A stretch of DNA of 64,000 nt, taken from a virus. This document shows, piece after piece, positions 48,786 to 57,796 of this stretch. The notes beneath the pieces are model-generated. The model did not search any database and was not told where the DNA came from. It saw only the letters and a program-made list of their open reading frames with translations. A program made the position numbers and the translations under genes. The first letter of the stretch is position 1. Every line of letters begins with the position of its first letter. The stretch spans positions 1 through 64,000 of IMG/VR virus record IMGVR_UViG_3300046744_000381; one strand, 5' to 3'.

Positions 48786-49339
48786 TAGCTTTTCCAATGA
48801 TCCGGTTGCATTGGGTCTATACTAATTTCATTAATACATAACTGTTTAGGCTGATCAATAACCCATTTAATATATTTTGTAGCTTCGTCAATGTCTATAA
48901 CAGTCCTGTTAGGATGCTTTTCTTGATTATTACTCAATGTTCCAAAACTTATATAACTAATTTTAGGTCCACTGTGCCAAACACCATTTAATCCTAAAGT
49001 GTTTGAATAATCTCTTAATGCTTTCTTTTCTGCATTGTATAACCAGCTGCCGCCTTTTTTTACTCTGTCAGTTGTACTACCAACATTAATAATGTGACAC
49101 CAATGCTTTTCCAACATACATTTATGATAAACGATATTCAATAAAGTGGTTTGATGAAACTTAAATAACGCACTGCAATTTATAAAAACATCGTGTTCAC
49201 ATACACGTTCTGCTAATCTTTCTTGATCTAGTTTACGTGCTAAATCATATCCTGTGGTTTGGCTGCAAAATTCTGCATCCGGATACAATTTGTGTAAGGC
49301 TTGAGAAATGCCTGTTTCTTTGTTACCCGTTATAATCAT
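48785..49339 (-). CDS. Small SDR-like protein
   Basis: 184 residues. The N-terminal TGNKETGISQA is a short Rossmann variant, and VGSTTDRVKKGGSWLYNAEKKAL includes the Ser and Tyr-x3-Lys pair. It resembles the proteins at 37426 and 42081 in size. The overlap with both radical SAM genes is 1-17 bases. It probably performs a redox step on the same product as the flanking radical SAM enzymes. Confidence 0.68.
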   Translation of the reverse strand: MIITGNKETGISQALHKLYPDAEFCSQTTGYDLARKLDQERLAERVCEHDVFINCSALFKFHQTTLLNIVYHKCMLEKHWCHIINVGSTTDRVKKGGSWLYNAEKKALRDYSNTLGLNGVWHSGPKISYISFGTLSNNQEKHPNRTVIDIDEATKYIKWVIDQPKQLCINEISIDPMQPDHWKS

Positions 49340-50501
49340 CTAGTACCTCTGTTTGTAAATGGTTACCAAGAACTTCTAAATATCTATCTTTATGCATACT
49401 CTTAGGAGCACACAATCCGCAACCGCAAGTCATTTTAGGACAAATAATAGTTGGCATAGTGTTAGTTTTCATTTTTTGTTTTAAATCTTCAATAATTTTT
49501 TTGCCTTCACTAAGTTTTCCAATACGCCCACGTTTACCGTGTTCAAATTTTGCTTGGCAAGTTTGATGATGATAAACACTATCAGTTTGTTGTTCGATAT
49601 GTAAGAAAAACCAATTAACACTACAACTCCAGCCTTTAAACTCTCTAAAGTCTACAAAATTACTTTTGCGACTTTTTGCACCTGCGTGTAACAACATATC
49701 TCTGCTGCCGCAACAAGGACGTCCAATACTGTTGCCAAGTTTTTTCTTTTCATTTTTCTTTTCACCGGCTGCACTCAAAACTTTGCTTATTTCTTTTTCA
49801 TCATTTTTCTTTTCATTTTTTACACGCCAATAATCTTTAAACCAAGCAAGTTGTTCATCATTATACTTGTGTGCAAAACTAGGACGACTATCCGGTTCTT
49901 CGCCGATCACTCTCGGAACATAGTCAACTTGGTGCTGTTCCAAGAAATTACATAATTCTTTACACTCGTCAAAGTATTCAGCGTGGAACATTACGTTTAC
50001 ACTTACAGTAAAATTATGATTTTGACCTTGATAATGAAATTGTAATATTCTATCCTTAACTTGTTGTTTAAGTTTTTGGTCGCTTTCACTATGATAACTA
50101 ACAGTGGCGTGATCAAAGTTTTGCATAACCGCAACACCCATTTTTTCGCCCATTGCACCGTTGGTTGTTAGAGCAAATCCACATTCCCATTTATCTTTAT
50201 ATTTTGTATCATATTCTGTTCTAAGATATTGAGCAAATGGAATAAAATTAGGATTTACTGTCGGTTCTCCTCCTGTAAATCCAATATTTGCTATTTTACT
50301 TTTTCTGTATTCAAGATGTATATCGATATATTCGTATAAAAAATCTACATTATTTTTTAATTCTTCAAGTGTTGCGTGTGCTGAAAAATTATCGTGCCTA
50401 TGTACTGGACAATAGCTACAATCATAATTGCATCTGCGTCCAGTATCCCAAGTAACCTGAAAGACGTGACCTGTAAGTAGGTCTATAGTATCAAAACTCA
50501 T
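49323..50501 (-). CDS. Radical SAM protein, group C
   Basis: 392 residues. Cys24, Cys28 and Cys31 (RRCNYDCSYC) form the radical SAM motif, and TGGEP near 74-78 binds SAM. The C-terminal half has PCCGSRDML, FKGWSCSVNW and CPKMTCGCGLC, so up to two auxiliary clusters are possible. A charged Lys/Glu insertion near 225-250 is distinctive. It is a paralog of the protein at 43284. It is coupled to the SDR-like and QueC-like genes by overlaps of 11-17 bases. Confidence 0.85.
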   Translation of the reverse strand: MSFDTIDLLTGHVFQVTWDTGRRCNYDCSYCPVHRHDNFSAHATLEELKNNVDFLYEYIDIHLEYRKSKIANIGFTGGEPTVNPNFIPFAQYLRTEYDTKYKDKWECGFALTTNGAMGEKMGVAVMQNFDHATVSYHSESDQKLKQQVKDRILQFHYQGQNHNFTVSVNVMFHAEYFDECKELCNFLEQHQVDYVPRVIGEEPDSRPSFAHKYNDEQLAWFKDYWRVKNEKKNDEKEISKVLSAAGEKKNEKKKLGNSIGRPCCGSRDMLLHAGAKSRKSNFVDFREFKGWSCSVNWFFLHIEQQTDSVYHHQTCQAKFEHGKRGRIGKLSEGKKIIEDLKQKMKTNTMPTIICPKMTCGCGLCAPKSMHKDRYLEVLGNHLQTEVLDDYNG

Positions 50502-51315
50502 TAATTTCCTTTATCATTTCAGGCACTCTTTGTTCTGCCCACTGTCTTTCGTCACACCACCAGCATTCATTGCATATAGGTACATCCATACCAGGTGTGT
50601 ACTTGGTAAAATCCTTGACAACATCTGATACAACGTGATTATGATTAATATCTCCTTCACAGCTACGTGTAGTATAATATAAATCCTCCACATTGTAAAG
50701 ATAATATTGTGCAACAATCCAATCTTTTTTTACATATCTAAAAGGATGACAAAAATGTGCCTTTAATTTTGGGCTATAATAAAGAACATCTATTAATTTA
50801 GCATCTTCGGCATTTCCGTCTCTGTTTTTCATACGGTCTTCACGTGAATCGTCTGGATTCTTACTTGTAGCATTGAATACAGCATCTAAATTATATTCCC
50901 AACTTGCAAATTTGTTAAAATCTCCAACAATAATTTGATCTCCGCTTCTGCCATTTATTATAGGACCACTTACTCCGTGTTCTAATGCAGGAGGAATAAA
51001 TGTTGTATGCCTATTTTCAATAATTTCTGGATAAAGACTTTTTAATTTATTGAAAACTTGTATACTCCACCATCCTTGCCACGGTCTTGTTTCCCAACAA
51101 CGCTGATATGTAATAACATCTATTTTACAATCTAATTGATTATCTGTTATAATCTTGCCTAGCAAGTAACATAACAATGCGCTGTCTGCACCTCCACTTA
51201 AATTTACACCAATACGTTTCCACTTTTTACTAAACAGTATATCTAAATGGTTTACTTTTGTTATTATAAATTCGTCACTTAGTTTTTCATACAATTTGTT
51301 GCTTGCTTCAAACAT
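50491..51315 (-). CDS. queC-like: QueC/ExsB-like PP-loop ATPase
   Basis: 274 residues from the ATG at 51315 (AGGA site; the upstream ATG at 51393 lies inside the previous gene). The PP-loop motif is SGGADS at 40-45. The C-terminal Cys219 and CNECWWC (248, 251, 254) resemble the zinc site of QueC. QueC makes preQ0 from 7-carboxy-7-deazaguanine, the step after QueE. However, the protein lies in the radical SAM operon, not beside QueE, so it may be another amide- or nitrile-forming PP-loop enzyme. Confidence 0.7.
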   Translation of the reverse strand: MFEASNKLYEKLSDEFIITKVNHLDILFSKKWKRIGVNLSGGADSALLCYLLGKIITDNQLDCKIDVITYQRCWETRPWQGWWSIQVFNKLKSLYPEIIENRHTTFIPPALEHGVSGPIINGRSGDQIIVGDFNKFASWEYNLDAVFNATSKNPDDSREDRMKNRDGNAEDAKLIDVLYYSPKLKAHFCHPFRYVKKDWIVAQYYLYNVEDLYYTTRSCEGDINHNHVVSDVVKDFTKYTPGMDVPICNECWWCDERQWAEQRVPEMIKEINEF

Positions 51316-52573
51316 TTCTATAAATCCTATTTGTGTTTTTATCAAATTGATAATTTGTAAAATGGTCGTTAAATTCTTGTTTCCATATAACATCAGTTTT
51401 TTTAATATATTCTTTAAATGCTGTCCAATGTTTTTCTTCTACTTTATGATTATGAATATATTCCCAGATGTTTTTAATGCCTTGATATGCAATAAAACAA
51501 TCACTTCTATCTTTTGATGTAAATTTTGTTAGGTATGCAATAGCACTATTAAGTTCTCTTTCGGTTTCGTCTTTGAAATGCAACATCATAAGAGCAGGAT
51601 TTAGGTAGTCAGGTGTGTATATAATACTAATGTTAATAAAATCACATTCTAATTCTATAAACCCTTTAATAATATCTTTAAACTGCATAAGCTGATATAC
51701 ACCAGTTGTACATATTAGTGCAATTTTTGTTTTTTTACTTCGTACAGATTTAAAAGTTGCAATATTTTTTGCTAATGTATCCCAATCGCCGCCTCTAAAA
51801 TATTGATACATTCCTGGGCTACAATCAATACTTATTTTGACTTCACTGCTACCAAACTTATCTAAACAATCACTAAGAGCTATTGGATCAAAAGGTGCAT
51901 TAAAATTTGTATGAAACATCACAAACATATTTTTTGCATTTGGATGTTCTGCAAGTCTTTTCAGTGTTGGTAAGAATGGCTTTTGATATAATACTTCGCC
52001 GCCTGCAAAGTCTACTCTTTCTAGATTTGGAAAGTTTTCGATAAGATCATCAACTACTTCTAGTGCCATTTCGGTATTTAACTCGATGCGTAGATCTTCG
52101 TCAATGTGTTCTCTATGCATATCTTGTGTAAGTTGTAGTAAATTATGTTCACGATCAATTTCATCAGGCTGATAACGTTTTAGTTTTGTCATCCATCCAC
52201 TACTAAAAGCTGCACTACAATGTAGACAAGCCATATTACAAGCATTACTAAAACGTATTTCGATAGTTTTAAGGCCTTCAAATTTAGTAGCACCTGTGCC
52301 ATAATCAGTGTAGCTTGTATCAGGCGGAGATTCCTGTCTCATACTAATACCGGCATTTTGTTCTTCAACGACTTGACACATATCACAGCCTCTAGGCCAG
52401 TTACCTTGGAGTAAATCTAGTCTGTGTTTTTTAAATGCGTCATTGTTAAAATACTGACTAGGTAAATGTCCTTTTGCTAACCATTGTAATCTGTCAGATT
52501 GCTGTGGACAACTTGTAGCAAATTGTTGTTTCAAATTTAAACCACCTAATGCATAATAACAAGGCTTACTCAT
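51308..52573 (-). CDS. Radical SAM protein, group A (divergent)
   Basis: 421 residues. The core is Cys112, Cys116 and Cys119 (NACNMACLHC), with an AGGE motif (FAGGEVLYQ) near 190. N-terminal cysteines are at 5, 22 and 63/66. It lacks the double Cys at 24-25 of the others, so it is the most divergent member. It overlaps the QueC-like gene by 8 bases and the next radical SAM gene by 8. The substrate is unknown. Confidence 0.82.
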   Translation of the reverse strand: MSKPCYYALGGLNLKQQFATSCPQQSDRLQWLAKGHLPSQYFNNDAFKKHRLDLLQGNWPRGCDMCQVVEEQNAGISMRQESPPDTSYTDYGTGATKFEGLKTIEIRFSNACNMACLHCSAAFSSGWMTKLKRYQPDEIDREHNLLQLTQDMHREHIDEDLRIELNTEMALEVVDDLIENFPNLERVDFAGGEVLYQKPFLPTLKRLAEHPNAKNMFVMFHTNFNAPFDPIALSDCLDKFGSSEVKISIDCSPGMYQYFRGGDWDTLAKNIATFKSVRSKKTKIALICTTGVYQLMQFKDIIKGFIELECDFINISIIYTPDYLNPALMMLHFKDETERELNSAIAYLTKFTSKDRSDCFIAYQGIKNIWEYIHNHKVEEKHWTAFKEYIKKTDVIWKQEFNDHFTNYQFDKNTNRIYRNV

Positions 52574-53972
52574 TAAATATATCCTTCATTTCTGGAAATG
52601 TTTCTTCAAATGTTATTCCACGTTGTCGATCACACAAGGATAAAAATTCTTTCATTTCGGGTAGTCGTCTACTCCAATCTTCACTTTCCATAAAATTTAC
52701 CATACCTTGTAAACGTTTGATACCATATCCTGCATCTCGCCATTGATCGTATGTGACAGCTTTTTTACCGTGCTTGTACCATATAGGTACTCCCTTTTCC
52801 CAATTATCTTCCCACCAAGGATAAAACTCTTCATATTTTTTGCGTACTTCTGCCTTAAACCATTTAGGCAAAACTTTTACATTTAAATGAGGAGGGTGAT
52901 ATACAAAATGATAATTTATTCCTCCTGCACCAAATGGCCACATATTTACTTTTTGAAATCCTTGTTCTAACTTCCATTTTATAAAGTCAGGCAAGTAATA
53001 AATGTTTAATGCTTGAACTGCACAAGCAACTGTAATTTCAACATTTACACTTGTTTGTTTATCTAATATATGAAATACTTCTTCTGTGCGCTTCCATTTG
53101 CTAGGATAGCGTATATAATCATTCATTTCGTGAATACTATCAACACTATAATGAAAACGTACTAGCTTGAACTGTTTCCACAAGTCAAATAAATCTTCGC
53201 GCCACTCTACACCATTTGAATTATAGCGTAGTTCTAAATCCTTTGCGATACCCTGTCGTATTGCTTCTTCAAGAATCTCATAATGTTCTTCAATTATTAA
53301 ACTTTCGCCACCTGCAAAGTAAATTTGTTGCATATTAGGCATCTGGTCATAAAACTGTTTCCAAAACACAGGATTTTGTTTATGCCAATTATAACTACTG
53401 CCGTTTGTACTGCCCTTATCCTGCCATTGCATTGTTTCTTTAAGGCTTTTGTTTTGTACAGCAGGAAATATTTTTTTATAATCTTTAATCCACCCTGAAC
53501 TATCGTGTGGTGAACACATTACACAAGCAAGTTGACATTTAGTACCAAAACGTAAATCAATGTATGCCAACTGTGGAGGTACTTCTCCATCTTCAGTAGT
53601 ATTAGCAATTAGTTCATCTACATTAGTGCGTTGACTCCAATATTCAGTTTCCCACATACGCTTACTATTGTGTCCTGCTGCTTCTTCTCTATAACACTTC
53701 AAACAACTAGGTGGCTTTTCGCCATTCATCATTTGCTTACGCACATTTTTCATATACTCGCTATTCCAAGCAGTTTGAAAATCTGTTACGTTAAGATTAT
53801 TAGGTTTGCCGTCATCGGTTTTAAGAATACCAACTTGTCCACCGTGCTCTTTATCATTTGTAGGACCAACCGAACTTGCATTTGCTGTGCAACAAACTCT
53901 CATACTACCGTCTGGTCTTGTGCTAAGATGTACCCAAGGAAGGATACAAAACGTGTCACTTACTTTATTCAT
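52566..53972 (-). CDS. Radical SAM protein, group A
   Basis: 468 residues. Cys146, Cys150 and Cys153 (TKCQLACVMC) make the radical SAM motif and AGGES takes the place of GGEP. The N-terminus FCILPWVHLSTRPDG has Cys9, then Cys27-Cys28 and Cys90-x2-Cys93, the group A auxiliary set. The C-terminal 150 residues are Trp-rich. The start overlaps the previous gene by 4 bases. It shares the FC..PW start and RICC/RVCC segment with the protein at 44429. Confidence 0.85.
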   Translation of the reverse strand: MNKVSDTFCILPWVHLSTRPDGSMRVCCTANASSVGPTNDKEHGGQVGILKTDDGKPNNLNVTDFQTAWNSEYMKNVRKQMMNGEKPPSCLKCYREEAAGHNSKRMWETEYWSQRTNVDELIANTTEDGEVPPQLAYIDLRFGTKCQLACVMCSPHDSSGWIKDYKKIFPAVQNKSLKETMQWQDKGSTNGSSYNWHKQNPVFWKQFYDQMPNMQQIYFAGGESLIIEEHYEILEEAIRQGIAKDLELRYNSNGVEWREDLFDLWKQFKLVRFHYSVDSIHEMNDYIRYPSKWKRTEEVFHILDKQTSVNVEITVACAVQALNIYYLPDFIKWKLEQGFQKVNMWPFGAGGINYHFVYHPPHLNVKVLPKWFKAEVRKKYEEFYPWWEDNWEKGVPIWYKHGKKAVTYDQWRDAGYGIKRLQGMVNFMESEDWSRRLPEMKEFLSLCDRQRGITFEETFPEMKDIFNE

Positions 53973-55063
53973 ACTGTACTTATGTTATTATCTATGTAGT
54001 TTATTTCATTATGATATGCTTTGTTTTTTGCACAAGTTCTAATACATCTACTTAAATGCATTTCGTGTTCCGGATCCCAACTTGCATACAATAACTTTTT
54101 ATACCAAGTGTGTTCTAAAATTTCTTCTTTACTATGGTGCCGTAAACTATTCCAATTTGGTTCAAATTTATTTAACTTATCTAGTATGCCTTCCTTATTT
54201 TTGAAAGCACTATCCCAAAGAAAACAACAAGGCCATAATGTTAAATCGCTTGCAATAAATATTTCACCTTCGTGAATGTATTTGCACACAACTGTTTTTA
54301 AAATTTCTTGTTTTTTTGTTTCAAAATCTTTATTTTGTTTTTTTGCTTTGTATTGGGCAATAAATTTATCTAAATCTTTTACATCTTTTTTCTTACTATG
54401 TTCCTTAGACCCTGTAGTAGTAATTTTCTTTTCTTCAACTACAACTTTTTTAATTTCCTTGTCTTTTTTAGAAATTTTTGCTATCCAGTCGTGATAGCTG
54501 TTACGCATACCGGTTCTTGTAGCAAAAGTAAATCCTAAACTTTCAGCGTGTATTTTTGCTTTATCAACTTCGTGTTCATTATGGTCAAATATAATATAAA
54601 TCCAACTTGCACTTCCTGTAGGAGCATAAAAACTATATGCTTGCATATTACGTGATACAATATTAAATTTTGTGTTTACTCTATATATGTGATTAGTTTG
54701 CTCGTGGCCGTCTACGCAAAAATGTATAAACACTAGTCCAGGTCTTTCGGCTGCGATTTTACCTAGCCTTGCCCACCATTCAGCTTTTTGTATTCCTCCG
54801 TTGGTACTAAGTTCGCAGTATCCTCCCATACTTGATAGGTAATCAACCATATCAACACATTCGATATGCAGTGCAGGATCTCCTAGTACACCGCAAAACT
54901 TAAATTCTACTCCAGTATAATCATCAGGTGGAAATATACGTTTTATATCCTCAAATGTAAAACTTTGTATAGTCAATAGATCTTTGTTAAGTGTTCTAGC
55001 ACACCCCGGACAGGCTGCATTACAATCACTTGTGATTTCTAATTCTACTTTTTTAATTTTCAT
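53969..55063 (-). CDS. Radical SAM protein with C-terminal SPASM cysteines (group B)
   Basis: 364 residues. The core is Cys14, Cys18 and Cys21 (SDCNAACPGC) right at the N-terminus. The C-terminal third (TLWPCCFLWDSA, HLSRCIRTC) is typical of SPASM/twitch domains. A Lys-rich linker separates them (near 205-245). It is a paralog of the protein at 56289. It is the first gene of the seven-gene minus-strand operon, with a late-type box about 27 bases upstream. Confidence 0.86.
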   Translation of the reverse strand: MKIKKVELEITSDCNAACPGCARTLNKDLLTIQSFTFEDIKRIFPPDDYTGVEFKFCGVLGDPALHIECVDMVDYLSSMGGYCELSTNGGIQKAEWWARLGKIAAERPGLVFIHFCVDGHEQTNHIYRVNTKFNIVSRNMQAYSFYAPTGSASWIYIIFDHNEHEVDKAKIHAESLGFTFATRTGMRNSYHDWIAKISKKDKEIKKVVVEEKKITTTGSKEHSKKKDVKDLDKFIAQYKAKKQNKDFETKKQEILKTVVCKYIHEGEIFIASDLTLWPCCFLWDSAFKNKEGILDKLNKFEPNWNSLRHHSKEEILEHTWYKKLLYASWDPEHEMHLSRCIRTCAKNKAYHNEINYIDNNISTV

Positions 55064-55083
55064 AATATGCGCACTTTACTTAG

Positions 55084-55098
55084 CTAAATATATTTATG
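55084..55098. promoter_or_regulatory. Overlapping divergent late-type boxes
   Basis: CTAAATA at 55084-55090 (plus) is followed by a five-base gap and the ATG of the radical SAM gene at 55096. On the minus strand, CATAAATA runs from 55098 to 55091 towards the gene at 55063. Both resemble T4 late boxes, and the plus-strand one would give a leaderless transcript. Confidence 0.5.
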
Positions 55099-56301
55099 AA
55101 TAACAAATTGTGTGCTGCACCTTTTATATCTTTTTATACAGGCTCTAATCATAAAGTGACTAGCTGCTGTGCTATGTATGACCCGATAGGTAATAGCAAT
55201 AAAGACACATTTGAAAACATTATGAATTCAACCACTGCAAAACGTGTGCGTAAAACGTTAATGAACAACGAATTTCCGCCTGAATGTTCTGCTTGTGCAG
55301 ATGTTGAAAAACAAACAGGAGATATTGCAAGTGTAAGGAAATTTAGTAATCGCTTAGTAGACAATACAGATTTTTTAAATAATACTGCATCAGACGGAAC
55401 TTTAATAAAACAAACTCCTGTGTTTTTAGATTTACTGTTCAGTAATAAATGTAATTTTGCTTGTATGGGGTGTGATCCTACACTTAGCAGTACTATTGCA
55501 GACAAATACACAGACGCATATGATCTAGTTTTTGATAAATCCTATGAAAGAAAAAATTGGCACAATAAATCAGATATTGTAGATTATATATTAAAATATA
55601 AAGATAGTATTAGGCTTATACATTTCAACGGTGGTGAACCATTTATGCAGACAGAAGTTCACGAAATCTTAGACGTGCTAAAAAAACATAATTTACAAAA
55701 ACAAATAAAAATATGGTCACATACAAACGGAAGTGTAAAAAAATATAAAGGCGTTGATGTTATAGAAGACTACTTACAATATTGGGGAGAAAATTGCGAA
55801 ATTAGTTTAAGCCACGATTTACATTATGCCAAAGGCGAATATGTTAGATACGGACTTGTAACTAAAAAATGGGAAGAAAATTTTCAACGTATTACAGATG
55901 CAAACATAATGATTAATATACATACAAGTTACAATATTTTTAATTGTTTACATTTGTGCGATTTATTTGATTACTATACAAAACATTTAAATCATAAAGG
56001 CGATTTAAGTTTATGTCCCTGGTATAATCCTAAGCCGTTTACTGCTCCACTAGCACAAGTTAACAGTGATATACTTTACAAAGCAAATGACCAACTTAAC
56101 GAAATGCAAATGATATTAGCCAAAGGTGGTAAAAATATTGCGTGGAATACTAGAGAACTTAGAAACTTTTTAAACATCAAATGGGAAGATATAGAAGAAC
56201 AACATAATAGATTTAAAAAATCAATAACTAAATTTGACTTACTTAGAAATACTAATTTTGTAGAAACATTTCCAGAGCTGCGTTGTCTTTATGAAAATTG
56301 A
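55096..56301 (+). CDS. Radical SAM protein, group A (plus-strand copy)
   Basis: 401 residues. The radical SAM cysteines are 119, 123 and 126 (NKCNFACMGC), GGEP follows in HFNGGEPFM, and N-terminal cysteines are at 6, 24-25, 64 and 67. It is the only island radical SAM gene on the plus strand. It starts five bases after a CTAAATA box and converges with the next minus-strand gene by 13 bases. The N-terminal pattern matches the group A proteins on the other strand. Confidence 0.85.
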   Translation: MNNKLCAAPFISFYTGSNHKVTSCCAMYDPIGNSNKDTFENIMNSTTAKRVRKTLMNNEFPPECSACADVEKQTGDIASVRKFSNRLVDNTDFLNNTASDGTLIKQTPVFLDLLFSNKCNFACMGCDPTLSSTIADKYTDAYDLVFDKSYERKNWHNKSDIVDYILKYKDSIRLIHFNGGEPFMQTEVHEILDVLKKHNLQKQIKIWSHTNGSVKKYKGVDVIEDYLQYWGENCEISLSHDLHYAKGEYVRYGLVTKKWEENFQRITDANIMINIHTSYNIFNCLHLCDLFDYYTKHLNHKGDLSLCPWYNPKPFTAPLAQVNSDILYKANDQLNEMQMILAKGGKNIAWNTRELRNFLNIKWEDIEEQHNRFKKSITKFDLLRNTNFVETFPELRCLYEN

Positions 56302-57374
56302 GCTGCAAATGGATCAAATTTTGCTCCGCATTTTTCACTACAAACTCCTAATTTACCTTCTTTAATTGATTGTGCATTCCAACTATCTTCGATGCTTTTT
56401 AACAAAGGTCCGTCCATTACTTTTTTCATATCATTCATTATTACATTGATGCCGCCTTTGCCGCCTGCTTTATCAATATGATCCCATATTTGTTCTACTT
56501 TAGGATCTTTATGCCACCATTTATACATACGTCCAGCAGTCCAACAACAAGGCATTAGTAACCCTTCTGCTGTAATAAAAATATTTCCAGCGTCTTTGAC
56601 TTTGCATTTTATTTTAGCTACGTTGTAATAATCCATCATAGTGCCGTATTGTTTAGCAATCGTTTCTTGTTTTGCAAGTTCTTTATTTGCAAACTTTACT
56701 TCATTTGGCTTTGATAATGTTTGTGTTTTTTCGCCTTTACGATTTATAGCTTGATGTTTTTCTTTACCAGTCATTTTCTTAGTACTGTAGAAACGTCCTG
56801 TTTTTTTCTTTATAAACTTTTCACAACCCCATTCGTTTGCAAGACGTTCTGCTTCTTCTACTTGATGCTCGTTGTGTTGGAATATAATATAATCCCAACG
56901 TGCTCTACCGCCTGCTGCAATAAAAGCCTTCATATTTGTTTCAACTTTATCCCATTGTACATTTTGTCTATATAAATGATTTGTATCCTCTAGTCCGTCA
57001 ACACTAAAAATTACAGCACCGTTGCGGCCAAAAACTTGTGCAAGTTCCATCCACCAAGGCATATCTCTAGCGCCAGCATTGGTATTCATACTAAGCCACA
57101 TTGTAGGATTATGTTCTCTAAAATATTTGAATATTTCTAATGTATCTTTTGCAACTATAGGATCACCTAAGTTTCCACACATATACATAGTTTTTAATTG
57201 TTTAATAAAATCAGGTTTAAAAATTTTTTTTGCTTTTTGCAAAGTTATTTCAGCATTTGTTAAATGAGGATTGTCGTCACCACCATTCATATTCCTATCG
57301 CACATAGGACAGGCTGCTTGACATTTTTGTGTTATTTCTAAATGTACTTCTTTTACATCTTCATACTTATACAT
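56289..57374 (-). CDS. Radical SAM protein with C-terminal SPASM cysteines (group B)
   Basis: 361 residues. The core is Cys18, Cys22 and Cys25 (QKCQAACPMC). The C-terminal LLMPCCWTAGR and VCSEKC cysteines are SPASM/twitch-like. FSVDGLEDTNHLYRQN near 128-143 and a Lys-rich middle mirror the paralog at 53969, which shares DG.E.TNH.YR and YIIF.HNEHEV-type segments. It is the last gene of the minus-strand operon that starts at 62831. Confidence 0.86.
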   Translation of the reverse strand: MYKYEDVKEVHLEITQKCQAACPMCDRNMNGGDDNPHLTNAEITLQKAKKIFKPDFIKQLKTMYMCGNLGDPIVAKDTLEIFKYFREHNPTMWLSMNTNAGARDMPWWMELAQVFGRNGAVIFSVDGLEDTNHLYRQNVQWDKVETNMKAFIAAGGRARWDYIIFQHNEHQVEEAERLANEWGCEKFIKKKTGRFYSTKKMTGKEKHQAINRKGEKTQTLSKPNEVKFANKELAKQETIAKQYGTMMDYYNVAKIKCKVKDAGNIFITAEGLLMPCCWTAGRMYKWWHKDPKVEQIWDHIDKAGGKGGINVIMNDMKKVMDGPLLKSIEDSWNAQSIKEGKLGVCSEKCGAKFDPFAAQFS

Positions 57375-57796
57375 TCAATTTCCTCAAAACCACCTGCTGG
57401 TGTAAAATAATAGTTATCAAACTTTTTCATCTCTCTATGAAAAGATTGCATTTTATCTGCAGGGAATACAATACTTAAATTATTAACTATTCCTACTGAT
57501 TTGTCAAGAACTTTTTTTGCTTTATTATGAATACATCGTCCAAAATGAAATCCTCCTAACAATATTTTTTTATGTTTCAAATCCTGTAAATCACAGGAAT
57601 TAATTCCTTGAAACCAATCGGATATTTCTCTGCCACTACCATCAACAAAAATATCAGCATATCTTTCTAATTCCGGAATCATTGATTTTAAGTAATGAGA
57701 AAATGCAAAACATTGACTAAGAAGATCAGGAAACTGTTTTACATCTTCATCTTCACAATATTTCCAAGGATCTATTATTACAAACGCTGTTTTCAT
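57353..57796 (-). CDS. Isochorismatase-like cysteine hydrolase
   Basis: 147 residues. The start TAFVIIDPWKY carries the first Asp of the family, and ILLGGFHFGRCIHNKAKK near 79-96 resembles the cis-peptide plus catalytic Cys (GRC) segment. The middle lysine of the triad is not clear. It is shorter than usual (about 180-200). It would hydrolyse an amide or enol ether. It overlaps the radical SAM gene by 22 bases and the nucleotide-sugar dehydrogenase by 4. Confidence 0.55.
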   Translation of the reverse strand: MKTAFVIIDPWKYCEDEDVKQFPDLLSQCFAFSHYLKSMIPELERYADIFVDGSGREISDWFQGINSCDLQDLKHKKILLGGFHFGRCIHNKAKKVLDKSVGIVNNLSIVFPADKMQSFHREMKKFDNYYFTPAGGFEEIECISMKM

